A stretch of DNA of 7,869 nucleotides from Bacteroidota bacterium (GCA_023433265.1 JAEZDR010000035.1:1-7869), one strand, 5' to 3'. Shown: positions 1 to 4,846, numbered from the stretch's first letter. Program-made: numbers and translations. Notes: generated by a model not told the origin, from the sequence alone.

Positions 1-174
1 ATGGGTAAGGGTAAAGGTAACCCTGAATTCTGGGCTGCTGTGGTTGAACCAGGTCGCATCATTTTCGAATGCGATGGCGTTTCAGAACAGGTTGCTAAAG
101 AAGCAATGTCTCTGGCCGCTCAAAAGCTGCCAATCAAAACCAAATTCGTTGTAAGAAGAGATTTACAAGCATAA
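1..174 (+). CDS. rplP: 50S ribosomal protein L16 (uL16), C-terminal part
   Basis: This is the last 57 codons of L16, open from base 1 and ending at TAA 172-174. L16 sits in the 50S subunit near the A-site and central protuberance and helps position the acceptor arm of tRNA. The visible part begins MGKGKGNPEFWAAVVEPG, the conserved L16 core segment, followed by IIFECDGVSEQVAKEAMSLA and the terminal KLPIKTKFVVRRDLQA. The ATG at base 1 is not the gene start: by comparison with E. coli L16 (136 residues) this Met corresponds to about residue 82, just after the Arg that E. coli hydroxylates, so roughly 80 N-terminal residues lie before the window. The gap to rpmC is 39 bases and shows no terminator, so the two are probably cotranscribed. 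Identification is very secure. Confidence 0.95.
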   Translation: MGKGKGNPEFWAAVVEPGRIIFECDGVSEQVAKEAMSLAAQKLPIKTKFVVRRDLQA

Positions 175-213
175 TCCTTAGCCAACCACAGGCTAAGCAC
201 AAAGTGAATAATA

Positions 214-423
214 ATGGCAAAGAAACACGATTTCAACAGGAGCCTGAGAGAGCTGAATGAAGGCGAACTGCAGGCACGCATACAGGAAGATGAGCAACGC
301 ATCAAAAAGATTGAGTTTGCTCACGCCATCTCTCCATTGGAAAACCCAATGACCATTCGTAACCTTAGGAGAGAGATCGCCCGTTTGAAAACTGAATTAA
401 AGAAAAGGCAAATAGGTGCATAA
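214..423 (+). CDS. rpmC: 50S ribosomal protein L29 (uL29)
   Basis: L29 is a small helical protein beside the polypeptide exit tunnel of the 50S subunit, close to L23 and the docking site for SRP and trigger factor (known for the family). The 69-residue product is of normal length. It shows two helices, about residues 8-36 (LRELNEGELQARIQEDEQRIKKIEF) and 44-66 (NPMTIRNLRREIARLKTELK). The second carries the family core, with R-x-x-I-A-R-x-K-T-E. The start ATG follows the A/T-rich GTGAATAATA with no Shine-Dalgarno motif, as usual in Bacteroidetes. It lies between rplP and rpsQ, 29 bases from the latter, in the standard S10-cluster order. Confidence 0.96.
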   Translation: MAKKHDFNRSLRELNEGELQARIQEDEQRIKKIEFAHAISPLENPMTIRNLRREIARLKTELKKRQIGA

Positions 424-452
424 TTCCTAAAGCACATTACAAACAGAATACA

Positions 453-710
453 ATGGCAGAAAGAAATTTGCGTAAAACAAGGATCGGGGTTGTAACCAGC
501 GATAAAATGGCAAAGACCGTTACCGTTGCTGTGGAAAGAAAAGTAAAACACCCCATCTACGGTAAGTTCGTAAAAAAGACTACCAGGTTCCACGCTCACG
601 ACGAAAAAAACGAGTGCGGTGTTGGTGACATCGTAAAAATTATGGAAACCCGCCCCCTTAGTAAAACTAAGCGCTGGAGACTGGTGGAAGTAGTAGAAAA
701 AGCGAAGTAA
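453..710 (+). CDS. rpsQ: 30S ribosomal protein S17 (uS17)
   Basis: S17 is a primary 16S rRNA-binding protein of the 30S body, with an OB-type beta barrel. The product has 85 residues, the usual length. The N-terminal RKTRIGVVTSDKMAKTVTVAVER (residues 7-29) and HPIYGKFVKKTTRFHAHDE (33-51) are typical. The family signature GDIVKIMETRPLS is at residues 58-70, followed by KTKRWRLVEVVEKAK. The ATG follows ACAAACAGAATACA, A-rich and lacking a Shine-Dalgarno motif. A 92-base gap with inverted repeats separates it from rplN. That point is the usual end of the S10 operon in E. coli, so a transcription boundary or processing site there is possible, though no clear U-tract terminator is visible. Confidence 0.97.
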   Translation: MAERNLRKTRIGVVTSDKMAKTVTVAVERKVKHPIYGKFVKKTTRFHAHDEKNECGVGDIVKIMETRPLSKTKRWRLVEVVEKAK

Positions 711-722
711 TTTTTAAGCCAC

Positions 723-785
723 GCTGTACAGCAGCCTGGCCTCTGATAGAAATCTTTAACTGCTCACAGGGGTTGATCACTGTGA
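723..785 (+). promoter_or_regulatory. Inverted repeats in the rpsQ-rplN leader
   Basis: The gap before rplN holds a perfect 10-bp palindrome GCTGTACAGC (723-732) and a 6-bp perfect inverted repeat, TCACAG at 764-769 and CTGTGA at 780-785, with a 10-base loop. The second arm ends 17 bases before the rplN ATG. AGCAG (730-734) can also pair with CTGCT (760-764), giving an alternative fold. No T-run follows either stem, so this is not a convincing intrinsic terminator. A leader RNA structure or a protein-binding site at the S10/spc junction is possible but not shown. Confidence 0.35.
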
Positions 786-802
786 ATTAAAAGCTAAATA
801 AA

Positions 803-1171
803 ATGATTCAGCAAGAATCCAGATTGAACGTAGCAGATAACAGCGGTGCCAAAGAGGTGCTTTGTATAAGGGTTTTAGGTAACTCCGGCCAGGATTACGC
901 TAAAATCGGCGACAAGATTGTTGTTACTGTTAAAGACGCCATCCCTGCAGGTGGTGTAAAAAAAGGTACTGTGTCTAAAGCAGTTATCGTACGTACCAAA
1001 AACAAATTACGTCGTAAAGACGGCTCTTACATCCGCTTTGATGATAATGCTGTTGTATTACTTAACAATGCAGATGAGCCCAGGGGAACCCGCATCTTCG
1101 GACCGGTAGCCCGTGAACTTCGCGATAAAGGGTATATGAAGATCATCTCCCTGGCTCCTGAAGTGCTATAA
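803..1171 (+). CDS. rplN: 50S ribosomal protein L14 (uL14)
   Basis: L14 is a beta-barrel protein of the 50S subunit interface that contacts 16S rRNA in bridge B8 and lies next to L19 and L3. The product has 122 residues, the standard bacterial length. It begins MIQQESRLNVADNSGAKEVLCIRVLG (1-26), the nearly invariant L14 N-terminus. The L14 signature region starts at AVIVRTKNKLRRKDGSYIRF and continues with DDNAVVLL (about 60-87). It ends GTRIFGPVARELRDKGYMKIISLAPEVL, also typical. The start ATG follows AAAGCTAAATAAA, A-rich with no Shine-Dalgarno motif. In the canonical spc operon this is the first gene. It is separated from rplX by 62 bases that contain a promoter-like box. Confidence 0.97.
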   Translation: MIQQESRLNVADNSGAKEVLCIRVLGNSGQDYAKIGDKIVVTVKDAIPAGGVKKGTVSKAVIVRTKNKLRRKDGSYIRFDDNAVVLLNNADEPRGTRIFGPVARELRDKGYMKIISLAPEVL

Positions 1172-1176
1172 ACCCG

Positions 1177-1184
1177 TATCTTTG
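1177..1184 (+). promoter_or_regulatory. Possible Bacteroidetes -7 promoter box upstream of rplX
   Basis: TATCTTTG matches the Bacteroidetes primary sigma -7 consensus TAnnTTTG exactly and is followed by CACCCC. It begins six bases after the rplN stop and 57 bases before the rplX start. The -33 side is weak: the best candidate is CTGG at 1151-1154, about 22 bases upstream, with no proper TTG. It could provide internal transcription of rplX-rplE-rpsN, or be a chance match. Inference only. Confidence 0.4.
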
Positions 1185-1185
1185 C

Positions 1186-1201
1186 ACCCCTTTTTTGGGG
1201 T
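1186..1201 (+). promoter_or_regulatory. Short hairpin ACCCC-T6-GGGGT before rplX
   Basis: A perfect 5-bp stem, ACCCC 1186-1190 and GGGGT 1197-1201, encloses six T. The T-run is in the loop, not after the stem, and the sequence after it is TCTATATAAAAAAG, so this is not a standard + strand terminator. It directly follows the TATCTTTG box, so it would sit at or near the transcript 5' end if that box is active. Confidence 0.35.
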
Positions 1202-1233
1202 CTATATAAAAAAGAATTGACAAATCAAAAGCG

Positions 1234-1572
1234 ATGAGCAACAGATTTAAACCTAAATACAATATCAGGAAAGGCGATACAGTAGTGGTAATTGCCGGTG
1301 ATGATAAAGACCTTAAAAAGCCACGTAAGGTGCTTGAGGTTATGCCTGAAGACGCCAGGGTTATTATTGAAGGCGTTAACATCATTACTAAGCACACTAA
1401 GCCTTCAGCCCAGAATACAAAGGGCGGTATTGTAAAAAAGGAAGCTCCTATAAACATTAGCAACGTAATGCTATGGGACGCAAAAGCCGGTAAACCTTCT
1501 AAAGCTAAACGCAACAGGGAAGACGGCAAATTAGTACGTGTATTTAAAAAGAGCGGGGAGGTAGTTAAATAA
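1234..1572 (+). CDS. rplX: 50S ribosomal protein L24 (uL24)
   Basis: L24 is one of the assembly-initiating proteins of the 50S subunit and lies at the mouth of the exit tunnel. The product has 112 residues, slightly longer than the E. coli protein. The N-terminal KOW motif is at about 11-36 (IRKGDTVVVIAGDDKD then LKKPRKVLEV). Next come VIIEGVNIITKHTKPS (43-58), GGIVKKEAPINISNVML (64-80) and the C-terminal DGKLVRVFKKSGE. The KOW segment differs from the common GKDKGKxGKV form in having an Asp at the second conserved Gly position and PRKV instead of GKV, which I take to be clade variation. The stop codon overlaps the rplE start by one base (TAATG at 1570-1574), indicating translational coupling. 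Confidence 0.96.
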   Translation: MSNRFKPKYNIRKGDTVVVIAGDDKDLKKPRKVLEVMPEDARVIIEGVNIITKHTKPSAQNTKGGIVKKEAPINISNVMLWDAKAGKPSKAKRNREDGKLVRVFKKSGEVVK

Positions 1573-2150
1573 TGAGTACAGTTAAATATACTCCGAGGTT
1601 AGCAGATAAGTACAAACAGGAAGTTGTACCTGCTTTAATGAAGAAGTTCGGTTATAAAAGCATAATGCAGGCTCCAAGGCTTGAGAAAATATGCGTTAAC
1701 CGTGGCGTAAACGGCGCTGTTACCGATAAAAAGCTGGTGGATATTTCAGTTGAAGAACTGTCAACCATCACCGGTCAGAAGGCAGTGTCTACTTTCTCTA
1801 AGAAAGACATCTCTAACTTCAAGCTGCGTAAAGGCATGCCGATTGGCGCTCGCGTTACGCTCCGTGGCGAAAAAATGTACGAATTCCTCGACAGGCTCAT
1901 CGCTGTTGCCCTTCCACGCGTTCGCGACTTCAAGGGTGTTAGCGACAAGGCTTTCGATGGCCGTGGCAACTACACGCTTGGTGTAACTGAACAAATCATC
2001 TTCCCTGAAATAGATATCGATAAGGTAAATAAAATTACCGGTATGGATATCACCTTCGTAACTACAGCCCAAACCAATGAAGAAGCTTACGAGTTATTGA
2101 AGGAACTGGGTATGCCTTTCAGAAATATTAAAAAAGATAATCAGGAATAA
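1572..2150 (+). CDS. rplE: 50S ribosomal protein L5 (uL5)
   Basis: L5 binds 5S rRNA and helps form the central protuberance of the 50S subunit, contacting P-site tRNA and S13 in bridge B1b. The 192-residue product is of typical length for this phylum. The central signature region is ITGQKAVSTFSKKDISNF and KLRKGMPIGARVTLRG (66-99). It is followed by LPRVRDFKGVSDKAFDGRGN (114-133), GVTEQIIFPEIDID (137-150) and the terminal TTAQTNEEAYELLKELGMPF. The start ATG overlaps the rplX stop by one base and rpsN begins three bases after its own stop, so rplX, rplE and rpsN form the tightest block of the window. In E. coli, S8 represses the spc operon by binding mRNA at the start of this gene; I cannot show an equivalent site here. 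Confidence 0.97.
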   Translation: MSTVKYTPRLADKYKQEVVPALMKKFGYKSIMQAPRLEKICVNRGVNGAVTDKKLVDISVEELSTITGQKAVSTFSKKDISNFKLRKGMPIGARVTLRGEKMYEFLDRLIAVALPRVRDFKGVSDKAFDGRGNYTLGVTEQIIFPEIDIDKVNKITGMDITFVTTAQTNEEAYELLKELGMPFRNIKKDNQE

Positions 2151-2153
2151 CAC

Positions 2154-2423
2154 ATGGCAAAAGAATCAATAAAAGCCAGGCAAAGAAAGCGTGAAGCAAT
2201 GGTTGCTAAATACGCAGAAAAGCGTGCCGCTCTTAAAGCTGCAGGAGATTACGCTGCACTTGACCTACTTCCGCGCAATGCTTCACCTGTAAGGTTGAAG
2301 AACCGCTGCCAAATGACAGGTCGTCCAAAGGGCTACATCCGCTACTTCGGTATCTCCAGGATAGTATTCCGCGATATGGCTTTAAATGGTAAAATACCAG
2401 GCGTAAAAAAAGCAAGCTGGTAG
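2154..2423 (+). CDS. rpsN: 30S ribosomal protein S14 (uS14), zinc-independent form
   Basis: S14 is a late-assembling protein of the 30S head. The product has 89 residues, matching the long zinc-free (C-minus) form rather than the about 61-residue zinc ribbon form. Only one cysteine is present (Cys52), so there are no CxxC pairs to bind zinc. The N-terminal part is the basic helix AKESIKARQRKREAMVAKY with EKRAALK. The family signature runs from RNASPVRLKNRCQMTGRPKG to YIRYFGISR (41-69), and the protein ends in the usual KKASW. It starts three bases after the rplE stop (ACATGG). A 117-base gap with two potential hairpins follows. Confidence 0.97.
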   Translation: MAKESIKARQRKREAMVAKYAEKRAALKAAGDYAALDLLPRNASPVRLKNRCQMTGRPKGYIRYFGISRIVFRDMALNGKIPGVKKASW

Positions 2424-2438
2424 TTTGGTGAAGCAAAG

Positions 2439-2472
2439 GGCAGTTTAGCAGTAAACCGCTGAAGCTTTTTCT
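2439..2472 (+). terminator. Weak terminator or attenuator candidate after rpsN
   Basis: GTTTA (2443-2447) and TAAAC (2452-2456) form a perfect 5-bp stem with a GCAG loop. After an A-C mismatch it extends with GGC 2439-2441 against GCT 2458-2460. A T-rich run, CTTTTTCTT, begins five bases after the stem. The spacing between stem and T-run makes it a poor canonical terminator, but partial attenuation or RNA processing before rpsH is plausible. Confidence 0.3.
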
Positions 2473-2504
2473 TAAATAAAATAATTAAACACTTTTCCAA
2501 TTAT

Positions 2505-2531
2505 TCCGACGTAAAGTCGGGACGTAGGAGG
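2505..2531 (+). promoter_or_regulatory. rpsH leader: GC hairpin followed by a Shine-Dalgarno sequence
   Basis: CCGAC (2506-2510) and GTCGG (2516-2520) form a perfect stem around GTAAA, with a T-G wobble outside it. Immediately after comes AGGAGG at 2526-2531, nine bases before the rpsH ATG, a full-strength Shine-Dalgarno match at good spacing. Most other starts in this window have no such motif, as expected for Bacteroidetes. The pairing and motif are visible in the sequence; a role in S8 translational control is inference. Confidence 0.55.
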
Positions 2532-2540
2532 GCAATAAAT

Positions 2541-2939
2541 ATGGTAACGGATCCAATAGCAGACTTTTTAACCAGGCTTCGTAATGCACAGATGGCAGGA
2601 CACAGAATAGTTGAAATTCCCGCCTCTAACCTTAAAAAGCGTATCACTGAAATTCTTTACGACCAGGGTTACATCCTCAAATACAAGTTTGAGGACGATA
2701 ACAAACAGGGCCTCATCAAAATAGCCCTTAAGTACGATCCTGCAACAAAACAACCGGCTATCCGTTCGCTTGAGCGCATCAGCCGCCCGGGTTTGCGCCA
2801 GTATGCAAGGCCTGCAGAATTTAAAAGGGTTATCAACGGCTTAGGCGTTGCTATACTCAGCACCTCTAAAGGTGTTATGACCGACAAACAAGCAAAGGCT
2901 CAAAACGTAGGTGGCGAGGTGCTTTGTTACATTTCTTAA
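2541..2939 (+). CDS. rpsH: 30S ribosomal protein S8 (uS8)
   Basis: S8 binds the central domain of 16S rRNA (helices 21 and 25) and is needed early in 30S assembly. In E. coli it is also the translational repressor of the spc operon. The product has 132 residues, the normal length. It begins TDPIADFLTRLRNAQMAGH (3-21), followed by IPASNLKKRITEILYDQGYI (26-45). The C-terminal S8 signature is STSKGVMTDKQAKAQNVGGE (107-126), ending VLCYIS. The ATG at 2541 is supported by AGGAGG nine bases upstream and by the conserved N-terminus. The gene is set apart from rpsN by a 117-base leader and from rplF by 90 bases, which differs from the dense packing of the preceding three genes. Confidence 0.97.
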   Translation: MVTDPIADFLTRLRNAQMAGHRIVEIPASNLKKRITEILYDQGYILKYKFEDDNKQGLIKIALKYDPATKQPAIRSLERISRPGLRQYARPAEFKRVINGLGVAILSTSKGVMTDKQAKAQNVGGEVLCYIS

Positions 2940-3029
2940 AAAATTTATTCCCATAGTTGAGGGTACATTAAGATTGCACCTATACTTTCTGACCGGCCTT
3001 CAACTCCAACAAAATAAAACATACAAATT

Positions 3030-3584
3030 ATGTCTCGTGTAGGTAAGCAGCCCATCACCCTCCCTAAAGGAGTAACAGTAACCGTTGGCAGCGACAACGT
3101 TGTTACTGTAAAAGGACCTAAGGGCGAATTAAAACAACCCCTGGACAGGGATATCAAAATTGAAGTTGAAGGCGATAACCTCAACGTTACCCGTCCAACT
3201 GACCAGATTCGTCACCGCGCTTTGCATGGCCTTAGCCGCGCATTGCTTGCCAACCTGGTAAAAGGGGTTACCGATGGCTATACAAAACAACTGGAACTTG
3301 TGGGCGTGGGTTACAAAGCCGCCAATACAGGCAACCTGTTGGATCTTTCACTCGGTTATTCTCACAACATTATTGTAGATGTACCTAAGGAATTAAAGGT
3401 TACTACCCTTACTGAAAAAGGTAAGAACCCGTTGATTACTTTAGAAGGCATTGATAAGCAATTGCTTGGACAGGTTGCCGCTAAAATACGCGGTCTCCGT
3501 AAGCCAGAGCCTTACAAGGGCAAGGGTGTTAAATACACTACTGAGGTGGTTAGGAGAAAGGCTGGTAAAGCTGCTGGTAAATAA
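3030..3584 (+). CDS. rplF: 50S ribosomal protein L6 (uL6)
   Basis: L6 lies near the sarcin-ricin loop and the base of the L7/L12 stalk in the 50S subunit. The product has 184 residues, slightly longer than the E. coli protein. It shows the two repeated L6 folds: the first from MSRVGKQPITLPKGV to about residue 80, the second from about GYTKQLELVGVGYKA (83-97) to the C-terminus. The family signature PEPYKGKGVKY is at 159-169, then a basic tail RRKAGKAAGK. The start ATG follows AAAACATACAAATT, A-rich with no Shine-Dalgarno motif. The gene ends with two in-frame stops (TAA TAA at 3582-3587). The 90-base gap before it holds a TTGCACC word and no clear terminator. Confidence 0.97.
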   Translation: MSRVGKQPITLPKGVTVTVGSDNVVTVKGPKGELKQPLDRDIKIEVEGDNLNVTRPTDQIRHRALHGLSRALLANLVKGVTDGYTKQLELVGVGYKAANTGNLLDLSLGYSHNIIVDVPKELKVTTLTEKGKNPLITLEGIDKQLLGQVAAKIRGLRKPEPYKGKGVKYTTEVVRRKAGKAAGK

Positions 3585-3603
3585 TAAATATTCCTAAATC
3601 ATT

Positions 3604-3625
3604 CTCCCGGCAGTATCGGGAGGTG
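3604..3625 (+). promoter_or_regulatory. rplR leader hairpin overlapping GGAGGTG
   Basis: CTCCCG (3604-3609) and CGGGAG (3617-3622) form a perfect 6-bp stem with the 7-base loop GCAGTAT. GGAGGTG at 3619-3625 is complementary to the anti-Shine-Dalgarno end of 16S rRNA, and its first bases are inside the stem. It lies 13 bases before the rplR ATG, farther than usual for a working Shine-Dalgarno sequence. It could be a leader switch, an RNA-stability stem or a processing site; which one is unknown. Confidence 0.45.
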
Positions 3626-3638
3626 TAAATAGAACAAC

Positions 3639-3989
3639 ATGGACAAACTCATTAAAAGACATAAGATCAGGTACCGCATCCGCAAAAAGGTGAGTGGTAC
3701 TGCAAGCAAACCCCGTCTTTCTGTATTTAGAAGCAACGCGGAAATCTATGCTCAGCTTATAGATGACGAAGCAGGTGTTACACTTGCCTCTGCATCATCA
3801 AGGGACAAAGACATTTCTGCTCAAAAAGCGCCTAAAGTGGAGAAAGCTAAAATGGTGGGTGCTGCCATTGCCCGCAAAGCAACTGAGCTTGGACTTACAA
3901 CCTGCGTTTTCGATCGCGGTGGTAACCTTTATCATGGCCGTGTAAAGTCAGTAGCTGATGGTGCACGCGAAGGGGGTCTTCAATTCTAA
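3639..3989 (+). CDS. rplR: 50S ribosomal protein L18 (uL18)
   Basis: L18 binds 5S rRNA and, with L5 and L25 or its equivalent, anchors it in the central protuberance. The product has 116 residues, the usual bacterial length. The basic N-terminus KLIKRHKIRYRIRKKVSGT (3-21) is the RNA-binding tail. It is followed by KPRLSVFRSNAEIYAQLIDD (24-43), the helix VEKAKMVGAAIARKATELGL (67-86), and the conserved end FDRGGNLYHGRVKSVADGAREGG (91-113). The start follows AATAGAACAAC, and the GGAGGTG upstream is distant and part of a hairpin. rpsE begins 21 bases after the stop, so the two are surely cotranscribed. Confidence 0.97.
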   Translation: MDKLIKRHKIRYRIRKKVSGTASKPRLSVFRSNAEIYAQLIDDEAGVTLASASSRDKDISAQKAPKVEKAKMVGAAIARKATELGLTTCVFDRGGNLYHGRVKSVADGAREGGLQF

Positions 3990-4010
3990 ATTATTTCTAA
4001 CTAATAGATA

Positions 4011-4532
4011 ATGTCTAAAGTAAGCGTAAATAAAGTTAAAGCCGGTGGCGACCTGGAACTGAAAGAGAAAGTAGTTTCCATCAATCGCGTGGTTAAAACC
4101 ACTAAGGGCGGACGTACTTTTAGTTTCTCTGCCCTTGTAGTTGTGGGCAACGAAGCCGGTGTTGTAGGCCAGGGCCTTGGTAAAGCTAAAGAGGTTCAGG
4201 AAGCAATTACCAAAGGCATCGAAGATGCTAAGAAAAACCTGGTAAAGGTTCCTATCATGCACGGCACTATCCCTCACGATCAGTGGGCTAAGGATGGCGC
4301 AGCCAAAGTAATGGTTAAGCCTGCAGCTCATGGTACTGGTGTTATCGCCGGAGGTAGCATGCGCGCAGTGTTAGAAAGCGTAGGTATCACCGACGTATTG
4401 GCAAAGAACCTTGGTTCGGCAAACCCACATAACGTGGTTAAAGCTACCATCAAGGCGCTTACCATGCTTCGCGAGCCTATTACTGTGGCAAGAACTCGTA
4501 ACATGAACCTGAAGAAGGTTTTCAACGGATAA
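4011..4532 (+). CDS. rpsE: 30S ribosomal protein S5 (uS5)
   Basis: S5 sits at the mRNA entry side of the 30S subunit and, with S4 and S12, affects decoding accuracy. Mutations in its loop near residues 20-30 give spectinomycin resistance in E. coli. The product has 173 residues. The dsRBD-like N-terminal domain runs about 16-80 (LELKEKVVSINRVVKTTKGG, RTFSFSALVVVGNEAGVVGQ and GLGKAKEVQEAITKGIEDAK). The C-terminal domain follows, with KPAAHGTGVIAGGSMRAVLE (103-122) and LGSANPHNVVKATIKAL (134-150). The KTxKGGR loop is intact; the position matching E. coli Ser21 is Val here, which I take as natural variation rather than resistance. Two in-frame stops end the gene (TAA TAG at 4530-4535). Confidence 0.97.
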   Translation: MSKVSVNKVKAGGDLELKEKVVSINRVVKTTKGGRTFSFSALVVVGNEAGVVGQGLGKAKEVQEAITKGIEDAKKNLVKVPIMHGTIPHDQWAKDGAAKVMVKPAAHGTGVIAGGSMRAVLESVGITDVLAKNLGSANPHNVVKATIKALTMLREPITVARTRNMNLKKVFNG

Positions 4533-4561
4533 TAGCTGAACAATTAAATCCCAAACTAAAT

Positions 4562-4601
4562 CCCAAATTCCAATGGGGTTTGGAATTAGCAAATTGGAAT
4601 T
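4562..4601 (+). repeat. rpmD leader repeat: AATTCCAAT/ATTGGAATT inverted pair
   Basis: AATTCCAAT (4566-4574) pairs perfectly over 9 bp with ATTGGAATT (4593-4601), the second arm ending three bases before the rpmD ATG. A competing pairing joins AATTCC (4566-4571) with GGAATT (4582-4587), and CCAAAC (4551-4556) with GTTTGG (4578-4583). The region is built from recurring CCCAAA, TTCCAA and TTTGGAA words also found after rpmD. The first fold would cover the ribosome landing site. Two exclusive folds are visible; whether they switch is unknown. Confidence 0.5.
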
Positions 4602-4604
4602 GAA

Positions 4605-4787
4605 ATGAAAAAGATAAGAATCACACAAATAAAGAGTGCTATCGACAGGCCTGAACGCCAGAAATTAACCTTGAAGGCGCTCGGACTTAAAAAGCTGAAT
4701 GCTTCTAAAGAAGTGGAAGCAACTCCCCAGATACTGGGTATGGTTACTAAAGTAAACCACCTGGTAAAGGTTGAAGAAATTGCCTAA
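4605..4787 (+). CDS. rpmD: 50S ribosomal protein L30 (uL30)
   Basis: L30 is a small 50S protein near the base of the central protuberance, contacting 23S rRNA. The product has 60 residues, the usual length for the short bacterial form. The family pattern is clear: KIRITQIKSAIDRPERQKLT (3-22), then LKALGLKKLNASKEVEATPQ (23-42), then ILGMVTKVNHLVKVEE (43-58). The ATP motif stands where many bacteria have DTP. The start ATG is preceded by TTGGAATTGAA, part of an inverted repeat, with no Shine-Dalgarno motif. The gene is flanked on both sides (72 and 160 bases) by AATTCC/GGAATT repeat DNA, unlike its neighbours. L30 is absent in some bacterial lineages, so a gene embedded in spacer repeats is worth noting. 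Confidence 0.95.
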   Translation: MKKIRITQIKSAIDRPERQKLTLKALGLKKLNASKEVEATPQILGMVTKVNHLVKVEEIA

Positions 4788-4801
4788 TGCATTTCGTTAG
4801 G
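4783..4801 (+). promoter_or_regulatory. Small hairpin across the rpmD stop codon
   Basis: CCTAATG (4783-4789) and CGTTAGG (4795-4801) pair over 7 bp with one T-G wobble and a CATTT loop. The first arm contains the TAA stop of rpmD. No T-run follows, so it is more likely a 3'-end stability stem than a terminator, if it has a role at all. Confidence 0.3.
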
Positions 4802-4805
4802 TGTC

Positions 4806-4846
4806 AATTCCAAATTTCTTTACTGCGGTAACTGGAATTTGGAATT
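4806..4846 (+). repeat. Long hairpin in the rpmD-rplO spacer
   Basis: AATTCCAAATT (4806-4816) pairs perfectly with AATTTGGAATT (4836-4846). The stem continues through a T-G wobble and a C-G pair, and after a small bulge TTAC (4820-4823) pairs with GTAA (4828-4831) around a TGCG loop, for about 17 bp in all. The A/T-rich outer stem is not followed by a T-run. This is an imperfect-palindrome intergenic repeat that should fold as RNA or as a cruciform. Confidence 0.6.

Noticed and set aside
1..174. ATG at base 1 as the start of a complete 57-residue gene
   Set aside because: The protein is plainly the C-terminal part of L16; the Met is internal and the window boundary falls by chance on it.
1143..1529. 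128-residue open frame on the minus strand across rplN/rplX
   Set aside because: It lies antisense to conserved L24 and the end of L14, and its protein resembles nothing known; a shadow frame.
2957..2990. Promoter before rplF (TTG 2957-2959 with TATACTTT at 2981-2988)
   Set aside because: TATACTTT lacks the final G of TAnnTTTG and the spacing to TTG is at the edge of what is accepted; too weak to annotate.
4033..4130. Spectinomycin-resistance change in S5
   Set aside because: The residue matching E. coli Ser21 is Val, but the KTxKGGR loop is intact and this position varies between phyla; resistance cannot be inferred.
3948..4331. 127-residue open frame on the minus strand over rpsE
   Set aside because: Antisense to the conserved S5 gene, no family resemblance and no upstream signals; a shadow frame.
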